Assembly: GCF_002224125.1 (NCBI RefSeq)
Contig: NZ_NCSM01000003.1
Coordinates: 131,747-195,746, forward strand
Direction of reading: 5' to 3'
DNA: 64,000 bases
Origin: Streptomyces sp. NBS 14/10
GTDB taxonomy: Bacteria; Actinomycetota; Actinomycetes; Streptomycetales; Streptomycetaceae
Part shown: positions 37,790 to 47,256 of the stretch, in pieces
Layout: every line of letters starts with the position of its first letter
Position numbering within the stretch: the stretch's first letter is position 1
The notes under the pieces: model-generated
What the model saw: only the letters and a program-made list of their open reading frames with translations
The model's database searches: none
What the model was told of the DNA's origin: nothing
Translations under genes and position numbers: made by a program

Positions 37790-38061
37790 GCGATTGGACC
37801 TGGGAGTACCTGCCCGACGCGGAAAACGTGGTCGGCGGACTCGACCCCCAGATCAAGCACGATGTGGAGCGGCTTGCTCAGCGGCTGGCCGACGCCGCTG
37901 CCGTCAAGTACCTCGGTGACCCACCGGTCCATGAATCCGGGGTGTCGGGATTACTCGACCACGCGGAGGGCCGACTGATCGTCTGGTATCAGGAGCACCG
38001 TCGCTTCACCACCGTCTTCATCATCCGGGTGCAGCATTGGCCCGAATCGGGCGGGGCCTGA
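37786..38061 (+). CDS. RelE/ParE-like small protein, candidate toxin, with a TTA codon
   Basis: The 91-residue protein follows the RelE/ParE layout: an N-terminal strand WTWEYLPDAENVV, two helices DPQIKHDVERLAQRLADAAAV, and a C-terminal sheet GRLIVWYQEHRRFTTVFIIRVQHW. It overlaps the DUF6247-like gene by four bases (GTGA), the classical toxin-antitoxin coupling. Codon 56 (37951-37953) is TTA, so translation may depend on the bldA tRNA. The fold assignment is by pattern only; catalytic residues of mRNA-interferase RelE are not clearly conserved. A strong hairpin terminator follows. Confidence 0.65.
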   Translation: MSDWTWEYLPDAENVVGGLDPQIKHDVERLAQRLADAAAVKYLGDPPVHESGVSGLLDHAEGRLIVWYQEHRRFTTVFIIRVQHWPESGGA

Positions 38062-38069
38062 ACAACCAC

Positions 38070-38109
38070 GAGGGCCGCCGGGACCGTCAACACGGTCCGG
38101 GCGGCCCTC
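38070..38109. terminator. Bidirectional hairpin terminator between convergent genes
   Basis: GAGGGCCGCC (38070-38079) pairs with GGCGGCCCTC (38100-38109) and, after one mismatch, GGACCGT (38081-38087) pairs with ACGGTCC (38092-38098) around a 4-base loop. It separates the RelE-like gene from the convergent third peptide operon and can serve both. Confidence 0.85.
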
Positions 38110-38127
38110 GTCATGGCCAAAGCAACG

Positions 38128-39273
38128 CTACGCGTGGACCACGTCCTTCTCCTCCGCGAAGTGGCACGCCGACTCGTGCGCCGCGGGCGAGTCCGAGCCC
38201 GCGAAGCGCTCGGGGATGGCGAGGAGGGGGACCTCCTTCGCGCAGCGGTCCTCGGCCTTCCAGCAGCGGGTGCGGAAGCGGCAGCCGGAGGGCGGGTTGG
38301 CCGGGGAGGGGACGTCGCCGGCCAGGATGATGCGCTCGCGGCCCTCGCGGGATTCCGGGTCGGGGACCGGGACCGCGGAGAGCAGGGCCTGGGTGTACGG
38401 ATGGGTGGGGTGGTCGTAGATCTCGGTGTCGGTGCCGATCTCGGCCATCTTGCCCAGGTACATCACGCCGACGCGGTCGGAGATGTGGCGCACGATGGAC
38501 AGGTCGTGGGCGATGAAGAGGTAGGAGAGGTTGAACTCGTCCTGCAGCTTCTCCATCAGGTTGATGACCTGTGCCTGCACCGACACATCCAGCGCGGAGA
38601 CCGGCTCGTCGCAGATGATGATCTCCGGGTTGAGGGCCAGGCCGCGCGCGATGCCGATGCGCTGGCGCTGACCGCCGGAGAACTGGTGCGGATAGCGGTT
38701 GATGTACTCGGGGTTGAGGCCCACGACGTCCAGGAGGTCCTGGACCTTCCGGCGGCGGTCGCCCTTCGGGGCCACCTCGGGGTGGATCTCGTAGGGCTCG
38801 CCGATGATGTCGCCCACCGTCATACGGGGGTTCAGCGAGGTGTACGGGTCCTGGAACACCATCTGGATGTTGCGCCGGACGGCCTTGAGGGCACGGCCGG
38901 ACAGCCTGGTGATGTCCTGGCCCTTGTAGAAGACCTCGCCCGCGGTCGCGGTCTCCAGGGTCATCAGCAGCTTGGCGACGGTCGACTTGCCGCAGCCGGA
39001 CTCGCCGACGATGCCGAGGGTTTCGCCCTGGTAGAGGTCGAAGGAGACGCCGTCGACGGCCTTGACCGCGCCGATCTGGCGCTTGAAGAGGATGCCCTGG
39101 GTCAGCGGGAAGTGCTTGACCAGGTTCCGTACCTGGAGGATGGGCTCGCCGCGCTCGACGGGGGCGTCGATGGCGGCGACGGCCGCTTCCTCGGTGGCGG
39201 CCTCGACGACCTCGACCTCGGTGACGTTGGGGGTGGCGTCCACGGCCTCGTCGTTCTTCTCAATGTCAGCCAT
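38128..39273 (-). CDS. Peptide ABC transporter ATP-binding protein (DppF/OppF type), third cluster
   Basis: The 381-residue ATPase has Walker [10 protein letters not shown], signature SGGQRQR, Walker [13 protein letters not shown] and C-terminal Cys motif ([14 protein letters not shown] ... ACHF). An acidic Ala/Glu/Val-rich N-terminal extension of about 45 residues distinguishes it from its second-cluster paralogue. It overlaps the DppD-type gene by 8 bases (ATGGCTGA). Last gene of a five-gene operon. Confidence 0.93.
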   Translation of the reverse strand: MADIEKNDEAVDATPNVTEVEVVEAATEEAAVAAIDAPVERGEPILQVRNLVKHFPLTQGILFKRQIGAVKAVDGVSFDLYQGETLGIVGESGCGKSTVAKLLMTLETATAGEVFYKGQDITRLSGRALKAVRRNIQMVFQDPYTSLNPRMTVGDIIGEPYEIHPEVAPKGDRRRKVQDLLDVVGLNPEYINRYPHQFSGGQRQRIGIARGLALNPEIIICDEPVSALDVSVQAQVINLMEKLQDEFNLSYLFIAHDLSIVRHISDRVGVMYLGKMAEIGTDTEIYDHPTHPYTQALLSAVPVPDPESREGRERIILAGDVPSPANPPSGCRFRTRCWKAEDRCAKEVPLLAIPERFAGSDSPAAHESACHFAEEKDVVHA

Positions 39274-40324
39274 GGATCGTCTCCTTCCAGAAGTGGCACG
39301 CGCTGCCGCGGCCCGGCAGCGGGGTGCCGTCCTGCTCGGTGACCGGCTCCAGCACGGGGACGTCGGTGCGGCAGATGTCCTGTGCCTTGGGGCAGCGCGG
39401 GTTGAAGGCGCAGCCGGTCGGGATCTTGAGCAGGTTGGGCGGCAGGCCCTTGATCGCGTAGAGCTCCTGCCCCTTGCGGTCCAGGCGCGGGATCGACTCC
39501 AGCAGGCCCTGGGTGTACGGGTGGGCCGGGCGCTTGTAGAGCTCGTGGACCGGGGCGGTCTCGACGATGCGGCCCGCGTACATCACCGCGATCTTGTCGG
39601 CGACGTCGGCGACGACGCCGAGGTCGTGGGTGATCAGGATCAGGCCCATGTTGTACTCGCGCTGGAGCTCCGCGAGCAGGTCCATGACCTGGGCCTGGAC
39701 GGTCACGTCCAGGGCGGTGGTGGGCTCGTCGGCGATGATCAGGTCCGGCTCCAGTGCGAGCGCCATGGCGATCATGATGCGCTGGCGCATACCGCCGGAG
39801 AACTGGTGCGGATAGTCGCCGACCCGCTCCTTCGCCGCCGGGATACGGACCCGGTCCATCAGCTCGATGGCCTTGGCCTTGGCCGCCTTCTTGGACAGGC
39901 CCTGGTGGACCCGGAACATCTCGCCGAGCTGGTAGCCGACGGAGAGCACCGGGTTCAGCGAGGAGAGCGCGTCCTGGAAGATCATGGCGATCCTCCGGCC
40001 GCGGATCTTGCGGCGCTCCTCGTTGGACATGGTGAGCATGTCCTCGCCGCGGAACAGGATCTGGCCCTGCGGGATCTTCCCTGGCGGCATGTCGAGGATG
40101 CCCATGATGGCCTGGGCGGTCACCGACTTGCCGGAGCCGGACTCGCCGAGGACGGCCAGGGTTTCGCCCGCGCTGACGTTGTAGTTGACGCCGTTGACGG
40201 CCTTGGCGACGCCGTCCCGGGTGTGGAACTCCACATGCAGGTCACGGACTTCCAGCAGCGGGGTGCCGTCGTCGTCCTCGCGCCGCCCTGCGGGGGCGCT
40301 CGCGGTCTTTTCGATGGTGGTCAC
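39266..40324 (-). CDS. Peptide ABC transporter ATP-binding protein (DppD/OppD type), third cluster
   Basis: The 352-residue ATPase has Walker [10 protein letters not shown], signature SGGMRQR, Walker [13 protein letters not shown] and Cys motif (CAFNPRCPKAQDIC ... ACHF). The GTG start at 40324 follows GGAGGGC; the frame stays open far upstream through the permease gene, but that extension is antisense-type noise. Spacing to the DppC-type gene is 11 bases. Confidence 0.92.
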   Translation of the reverse strand: MTTIEKTASAPAGRREDDDGTPLLEVRDLHVEFHTRDGVAKAVNGVNYNVSAGETLAVLGESGSGKSVTAQAIMGILDMPPGKIPQGQILFRGEDMLTMSNEERRKIRGRRIAMIFQDALSSLNPVLSVGYQLGEMFRVHQGLSKKAAKAKAIELMDRVRIPAAKERVGDYPHQFSGGMRQRIMIAMALALEPDLIIADEPTTALDVTVQAQVMDLLAELQREYNMGLILITHDLGVVADVADKIAVMYAGRIVETAPVHELYKRPAHPYTQGLLESIPRLDRKGQELYAIKGLPPNLLKIPTGCAFNPRCPKAQDICRTDVPVLEPVTEQDGTPLPGRGSACHFWKETIHG

Positions 40325-40335
40325 GTACGCCCTCC

Positions 40336-41301
40336 TCAGCGCAGCTTGGGGTCGAGGGCGTCGCGCACCGCGTCGCCGAGCATGATGAACGCGAAGACGG
40401 TGAGGCTCAGCATCCCCGCCGGGAACAGCATCACATGCGGGTTGTCCCGGATGGCGTCCCTGGCCGAGGAGATGTCCACACCCCAGGAGACCGTCGGGTC
40501 GGCGAGACCCAGGCCCAGGAAGGACAGCGTGGCCTCGGCCGAGATGTACGCGCCGAGGGCGATCGTCGCGACGACGATCGTCGGGGCGATCGCGTTCGGC
40601 AGTACGTGACGCAGCAGGATCCGGGGCGTACTGGCGCCGAGCGCCCGGGCCGCCACCACGTAGTCCGCCTGCTTGGCGGTGATCACCGAGCTGCGGGTCA
40701 CGCGGGTGATGGTCGTCCAGCCGAGGAACGCCAGCGCGCCGATGACGACGTACACCTTGCGCTCGGTGAAGGCGTTGAGCACGACCATCGTGCCGAGCAG
40801 GTACGGCAGGCCGAAGAAGACGTCGGTGATCCGGGAGATGACCGAGTCGATCCAGCCGCCGAAGTAGCCGGCCAGCATGCCGAGCGCCCCGCCGACGATC
40901 GTGACCGCGACGGTGGTGCCGACGCCGACCAGGACCGAGGCGCGGGTGCCGTAGATGACACGCGCGTAGATCGAGCGCCCCTGACCGTCGTAGCCGAACC
41001 AGTCCGCCTGGAAGAAGTGCGCCAGCTCCGGCTTGGTCAGGAAGTGGTTGGTCAGGTCGCCGTCGCGCGGGTCGGCGCTGGTGAACATGCCGGGGAAGGC
41101 GGCGATCACGAGCAGCAGCACCAGCAGGACCGCCGAGATCCAGAACATCGGCCGGTGGCGCAGGTCGTACCAGGCGTCGCCCCACAGGGAGCGCGGCTTG
41201 TCCTGGGAGGCGGGGCCGGCGGCCGGGGCGGTTGCCACCTCGGTCGGCGGGGCCACGGCGTCGAGCGCCGTGTCGGTCTTGGTCTTGGTCACGTCAGGCA
41301 T
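40336..41301 (-). CDS. Peptide ABC transporter permease (DppC type), third cluster
   Basis: The 321-residue inner-membrane subunit has a short Ala/Thr/Pro-rich tail, the first helix FWISAVLLVLLLVIAAFPG, six helices in total and the EAA loop YVVAARALGASTPRILLRHV. The ATG overlaps the DppB-type stop by 8 bases. Paralogous to 25510-26517; both end in the same ...LGDAVRDALDPKLR sequence. Confidence 0.92.
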   Translation of the reverse strand: MPDVTKTKTDTALDAVAPPTEVATAPAAGPASQDKPRSLWGDAWYDLRHRPMFWISAVLLVLLLVIAAFPGMFTSADPRDGDLTNHFLTKPELAHFFQADWFGYDGQGRSIYARVIYGTRASVLVGVGTTVAVTIVGGALGMLAGYFGGWIDSVISRITDVFFGLPYLLGTMVVLNAFTERKVYVVIGALAFLGWTTITRVTRSSVITAKQADYVVAARALGASTPRILLRHVLPNAIAPTIVVATIALGAYISAEATLSFLGLGLADPTVSWGVDISSARDAIRDNPHVMLFPAGMLSLTVFAFIMLGDAVRDALDPKLR

Positions 41302-42220
41302 AACGGATCCTCGGGTCCAGGACCGCGTACAGCAGGTCGACCAGCAGGTTGATCAGCAGGATGATGAGCACGAGGACCGTGACGATGCCGACGATCGTGG
41401 TGCCCTCCCGCTGCGTGAGCGCCTTGTAGAGCAGGTTCCCGACGCCCTGGACGTTGAAGATGCCCTCGGTGACGACCGCACCGCCGATCAGGGAGCCCAC
41501 GTCGGTGCCCAGGAAGGTGATCACCGGGATCAGCGAGTTGCGCAGCAGATGGACGCCGACGATGCGGCGCCGCGGCAGGCCCTTGGCCATCGCGGTGCGC
41601 ATGTAGTCGGCGCGCAGGTTCTCCGCGAAGGTGGTGCGGGTCAGCCGGGCCACGTACGCCATGGACAGCATGGCGAGCACGAAGCCGGGCAGCAGCAGCT
41701 GTTCGAGGTTCGTGGAGTCCTGGACGTTGGGCGGCAGCCAGCCGAGCTCGTCCGCGAAGAGGAACCGGGCGAGGTAGCCGAGGACGAACACCGGCATCGA
41801 GATGACGATGAGCGTGAAGATCAGAACGCCGGTGTCGACGGCCTTGCCGGCCTTGAGCCCGGCCCAGGCGCCGAGGCCGATGCCGACGATCATCTCGATG
41901 ATGATGGCGACCGTGGCCAGGCGGAGGGTCACCGGGAAGGCCTCGGACATCTCGTCGATGACCGGACGGCCGCCGAAGGTCTTGCCGAAGTCTCCCTGGA
42001 ACAGGTTGACCATGTAGTCGTAGTACTGCCATGGGAGGGCCTTGTCGAGCCCGAACTCATGGCGCAGCTGCGCGACCTGTGCGGGGTCCGCCGCCTTGTC
42101 GCCCCACATCGCTCTGATGGGGTCGCCGGGAAGGACGTGGACCATGAGGAAAATCAACAGAGTTGTCCCGATGAAGACCGGGATCATCTGGAGCAGTCGC
42201 CTGATGACGTAGCGCCCCAT
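41294..42220 (-). CDS. Peptide ABC transporter permease (DppB type), third cluster
   Basis: The 308-residue permease has the N-terminus MGRYVIRRLLQMIPVFIGTTLLI, six helices and an EAA-like loop YMRTAMAKGLPRRRIVGVHL. It is separated from the binding-protein gene by 156 bases that hold a 19-bp hairpin, so its expression is probably lower than that of the binding protein. Paralogous to 26510-27433. Confidence 0.92.
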   Translation of the reverse strand: MGRYVIRRLLQMIPVFIGTTLLIFLMVHVLPGDPIRAMWGDKAADPAQVAQLRHEFGLDKALPWQYYDYMVNLFQGDFGKTFGGRPVIDEMSEAFPVTLRLATVAIIIEMIVGIGLGAWAGLKAGKAVDTGVLIFTLIVISMPVFVLGYLARFLFADELGWLPPNVQDSTNLEQLLLPGFVLAMLSMAYVARLTRTTFAENLRADYMRTAMAKGLPRRRIVGVHLLRNSLIPVITFLGTDVGSLIGGAVVTEGIFNVQGVGNLLYKALTQREGTTIVGIVTVLVLIILLINLLVDLLYAVLDPRIRYA

Positions 42221-42315
42221 TATGCCTCCATGCCGTTGGGGGGCGGCGAAGGCCTCGTCGTCTCGTCTACAGCCACCGGGTGGGGGGACAAGGTGCGGGG
42301 CCTTGACGCCTGCGG

Positions 42316-42361
42316 GCCGGTGCCGCCGCTGCCCGGGGTGAGGGGCAGCGGCGGCACCGGC
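42316..42361 (-). terminator. 19-bp perfect intercistronic hairpin after the binding-protein gene
   Basis: Bases 42316-42334 and 42343-42361 are exact reverse complements (arm begins GCCGGTGCCGCC) with an 8-base loop. The hairpin starts 15 bases after the binding-protein stop and lies 96 bases before the DppB-type start. It probably attenuates the permease and ATPase genes or stabilises the binding-protein mRNA. Confidence 0.85.
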
Positions 42362-42376
42362 CGGCGGTCCCGATGC

Positions 42377-44023
42377 TTACTTCTTCTTCACCTGAACGTC
42401 GGTGAAGATGGGGTCGCCGTCCTGACCGTAGGGAATCTTCCCGTAGATCTTGTTGGACTGGCCGCTGTTGACCTTGTAGAACCACAGCGGGATCGCCGGC
42501 ATGTCCTTGGCGAGGACCTGCTCGGCCTGCTGGTACAGCTTGACGGTCTCGTCCAGCGTGGCGGCCTTGTCGGCCTTCGAGGCGAGCCCGTCGAACTCCT
42601 TGTTGGAGTAGCCGCTGGTGTTACCGGCGGCGGTGCTGCCGTACAGGTCGCGCATGAAGTTGGAGTTGACCGGGTAGTCGAGCACCCAGCCTCCGCGGTA
42701 CATCGACTTGACCTGGTGCTTGTCACGGGCGTTCAGGTCGGCCTGGAAGTCCGGCTTGGAGTCGCCGACGCACTCGATGCCGAGGCTCTTGCGGATGCTG
42801 TTGCAGACCGCGTCGACCCAGGGCTTGTGGTCCTGGTCCGCGTTGTACTGGATCGAGATCTTGTTGCCCGGGACGCCGCCACCCTCCTTGACGAGCTCCT
42901 TGGCCTTCTTCGGGTCGAAGGTGACCTGCTCCTTGAGCGCGCCGGCCTGGTAGCCGAGCACGCCGCGGGCGACGAAGCTGTCGGCCGGGGTACGCGAGCC
43001 GTGCAGCACGGTCTTGGTGATCGTGTTGCGGTCGATCGCCATCGACAGGCCCTGGATGACCTTGGGGTCGATGTCCTTGAACTGCTTGGTGTAGAACGCC
43101 GGGACGATCGACTGGACCGCCGAGTACTCCTCGTCGATCGCGCGCTTGCCCAGGTCGCTCTTGTAGTTGGTGAGCGCGGTGGTGGGCACCTGCTCGATCC
43201 AGTCGAGGTTGTTGGAGCGCAGGTCGGAGTAGGCGGCGTCGGCGGTGGTGTAGTTCTTGAAGTCGATGCCGCCGTTCTTCGGCTTGTCCGGGCCCTTGTA
43301 GTCGGCGAACGTCCGGACCTTGATCAGCTTCTTGTGGTCCCAGGAGACGAACTTGTAGGGGCCGTTGCCGATCGGGTGCTCACCGAACGCCTTGGGGTCC
43401 TTGTAGAACTCGCTGGGCAGCGGGGACCAGACGTCGTAGCCGAGCTTGTACGCGAAGTACGAGACCGAGCTGGACAGCTCGATCTTGAACTCGTTGTCGT
43501 TGACGACCTTCAGGCCGGACATCTTGTCGGACTTGGGGTCACCCTTCTCCGGGTGGACGTCCGCGTAGCCCTTGATGTCCTGGAACCAGCTGGAGTTGGT
43601 CTGGTTGTTCTTGGTGTTGGCCGCCCAGTTCCACGCGTCGACGTAGGACTTGGCGGTGACCTTCTCGCCATTGTGGAACGTCCAGCCCGGCTTGAGCTTC
43701 ACGGTCCAGACCGAGGAGTCCTTGTTGGGGGTGACGGACTCGGCGTTGACATAGGTGAGCTTGCCGGTGCCCGGCTCGTAGCCGACCAGCTGGGAGAAGA
43801 CCTGCCGGATGACGCGGCTGCCCTGGCTCTCCTTCTGGTTCGCCGGCTGCAGCGGGTTCTGCGGCTCGCTCAGCTGGGCGGTCAGGATCCCCTTCGGGTC
43901 CGCCGCGCCCTTGTTCATGTCGTTGCTGCCGCTGTCACTGTCGTCGCTACCACCACAGGCGGTTGCGGCCAGCGCCACAACCGCGGCCATCGCGACCCAC
44001 TTGGCGCTCATGGCACCGCGCAT
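42377..44023 (-). CDS. Peptide-binding lipoprotein (SBP family 5), third cluster
   Basis: The 548-residue family 5 binding protein has a signal peptide MRGAMSAKWVAMAAVVALAA with lipobox ALAATAC (Cys at about residue 23), then a Ser/Asp/Gly linker and the body from KGILTAQLSEPQNPLQPANQ. The ATG at 44023 has GGAGGC upstream. It is the first gene of the operon and is followed by a strong hairpin. It shares several blocks with the second-cluster protein, for example DWVDAVCNSV versus PWVDAVCNSI, indicating duplication. Confidence 0.92.
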   Translation of the reverse strand: MRGAMSAKWVAMAAVVALAATACGGSDDSDSGSNDMNKGAADPKGILTAQLSEPQNPLQPANQKESQGSRVIRQVFSQLVGYEPGTGKLTYVNAESVTPNKDSSVWTVKLKPGWTFHNGEKVTAKSYVDAWNWAANTKNNQTNSSWFQDIKGYADVHPEKGDPKSDKMSGLKVVNDNEFKIELSSSVSYFAYKLGYDVWSPLPSEFYKDPKAFGEHPIGNGPYKFVSWDHKKLIKVRTFADYKGPDKPKNGGIDFKNYTTADAAYSDLRSNNLDWIEQVPTTALTNYKSDLGKRAIDEEYSAVQSIVPAFYTKQFKDIDPKVIQGLSMAIDRNTITKTVLHGSRTPADSFVARGVLGYQAGALKEQVTFDPKKAKELVKEGGGVPGNKISIQYNADQDHKPWVDAVCNSIRKSLGIECVGDSKPDFQADLNARDKHQVKSMYRGGWVLDYPVNSNFMRDLYGSTAAGNTSGYSNKEFDGLASKADKAATLDETVKLYQQAEQVLAKDMPAIPLWFYKVNSGQSNKIYGKIPYGQDGDPIFTDVQVKKK

Positions 44024-44506
44024 GGGTTTGCCTCCTCAGGAGTCCACTGTCACTACGAATAAGGGGCCGCCGGAGACACGCTGACACCCCTGACAGCGAA
44101 TGGGACCGGAACCCCCCGTGTGCTCGTAGGCCGGCGCTCCCCACAGCGCGTGACCCATCGACCCGAGCCCAACGGACCCCATAATTGAGCACGGCAGTCC
44201 CGTAAACCACACTTAAAGGGTCTCGCTTTGGTCACGAGATCTACGCGCGGAGCTTCGAAATCCGGACAAAACTGCCGCAGACAGACACACGCGAAACGGA
44301 CTGTTAACACATCATGCGGAGCGCAGTCACCGATAATCGGACGCTGATCGCCGGATAAGTGCTTGACTGACAACTTGCTGACATGACAAGAGCCCGGATC
44401 CCGCCCTCCGTGGGCAGGAATTCCGGGCTGTTGGCATATGCAGGACGCCTTACCGGCCGATTACTCCAGGTAATCGGCCGGTATTACTTTTGCTGGTGCT
44501 TTTGCG
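44024..44506. other. Intergenic region upstream of the third peptide operon, downstream of typA
   Basis: About 480 bases without a gene. The part next to the binding-protein gene (44024-44390) must contain the operon promoter; it is relatively AT-rich around 44180-44340 but no box pair is convincing. The part near typA carries two hairpins: AGCCCGGA/TCCGGGCT (44391-44398 with 44422-44429) and the stronger one at 44451-44483. Confidence 0.5.
44451..44483 (-). terminator. Hairpin terminator of typA
   Basis: TACCGGCCGATTAC (44451-44464) and GTAATCGGCCGGTA (44470-44483) form a perfect 14-bp stem with a 5-base loop, 24 bases after the typA stop on the minus strand. Confidence 0.85.
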
Positions 44507-46372
<1,866 letters not shown>

Positions 46373-46460
46373 TGCGGCGCTTCTCCCGGAATCGTGGATG
46401 GCGGCGCACCGTCCGGCACGCCCGCCTGCCGGGCAGATCACGCCACGGCCTCACCCCATG

Positions 46461-46500
46461 GTACGTGGGCGGGGAGGTAACGGGCGCCCCGCCCACGTAC
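46461..46500 (-). terminator. Hairpin terminator of the lipoprotein gene
   Basis: GTACGTGGGCGGGG (46461-46474) and CCCCGCCCACGTAC (46487-46500) form a perfect 14-bp stem with a 12-base loop, 16 bases after the stop of the gene at 46517. Confidence 0.85.
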
Positions 46501-46516
46501 GGCCGGTGGGCCGTGC

Positions 46517-47164
46517 TCAGGCGCGCGCGGGGTCGCCTTCGCGGCAACCCAGGCGGGCGGCCTCGCGCTCGCCCTCGCTCGCCTCCTTGTCCGGCTTCCC
46601 GCCGCAGGCGACGGTGATCACCTCATAGCCGTCGGTCCACGTCACCACGTGGCCCGAGGAGACCGTCCGGCCCTTGCAGGCATAGCGGTAATCGCCCTCG
46701 ACCAGCTCGACCGCGCGGGCCGTGACATAGCGACCGGACGCCTCGGCGGCCTGCTCTCCGTACCCTCCCCTGTCGTACTTGGTCGTCCGCCCGCTGTCGT
46801 CTTCCCTCGTGACCCCGTCGCCGATGAGCCCCAGCTTCAGGTGCCGGCCGAGATCGCGGATCAGCCGCTTCTCGGGCAGTTCAGTGCCCCTGGTGCGGAC
46901 GGACACGGTGTAGCGGGCGACCTCCTTGACGTCCCGGGTGCTCACCTGGTCGCCCTTGTCGTAGTGGGTGCCCGGCGTCATGTCGGTCAGCACCGAGCGC
47001 CGGGAGACGTTCAGCCAGGTGTACGTGCCGTCGGCGCACGCCTTGGCGGCCGCGAGTTGCTGGGTGCCGCCGCCGGCGGCCCCATCGGAGCCGCCCGACG
47101 TACAGCCCGCGGCCCCCGCCATGATCGCTACGGCCGCGAACGCCGTGGTCAAACCGCGCTTCAT
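46517..47164 (-). CDS. Lipoprotein of unknown function
   Basis: The 215-residue protein has a signal peptide (MKRGLTTAFAAVAIMAGAAGC) ending in a lipobox with Cys at residue 21, followed by a Gly/Ser linker and an uncharacterised domain. Distinct features are ACADGTYTWLNVSRRSVL and two later cysteines (YACKGR, TVACGGK), plus a final one (LGCREG). It should be anchored to the outer face of the membrane. GGGGGAGG precedes the start. It is a stand-alone gene with its own terminator; no family recognised. Confidence 0.8.
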   Translation of the reverse strand: MKRGLTTAFAAVAIMAGAAGCTSGGSDGAAGGGTQQLAAAKACADGTYTWLNVSRRSVLTDMTPGTHYDKGDQVSTRDVKEVARYTVSVRTRGTELPEKRLIRDLGRHLKLGLIGDGVTREDDSGRTTKYDRGGYGEQAAEASGRYVTARAVELVEGDYRYACKGRTVSSGHVVTWTDGYEVITVACGGKPDKEASEGEREAARLGCREGDPARA

Positions 47165-47256
47165 ACCGTCCTCCCCCTGTGTCCGGTGTCGTGGTCACAC
47201 GCCATGTTTCACGTCAATCGACGTGCCGGACAAGGGAGTTGAGGCAGTCCTGAGGG

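Noticed and set aside
40325..41185. Long N-terminal extension of the third-cluster DppD-type ATPase
   Set aside because: The frame is open but runs out of frame through the permease gene; the ATPase starts at a GTG with GGAGG and normal N-terminus.
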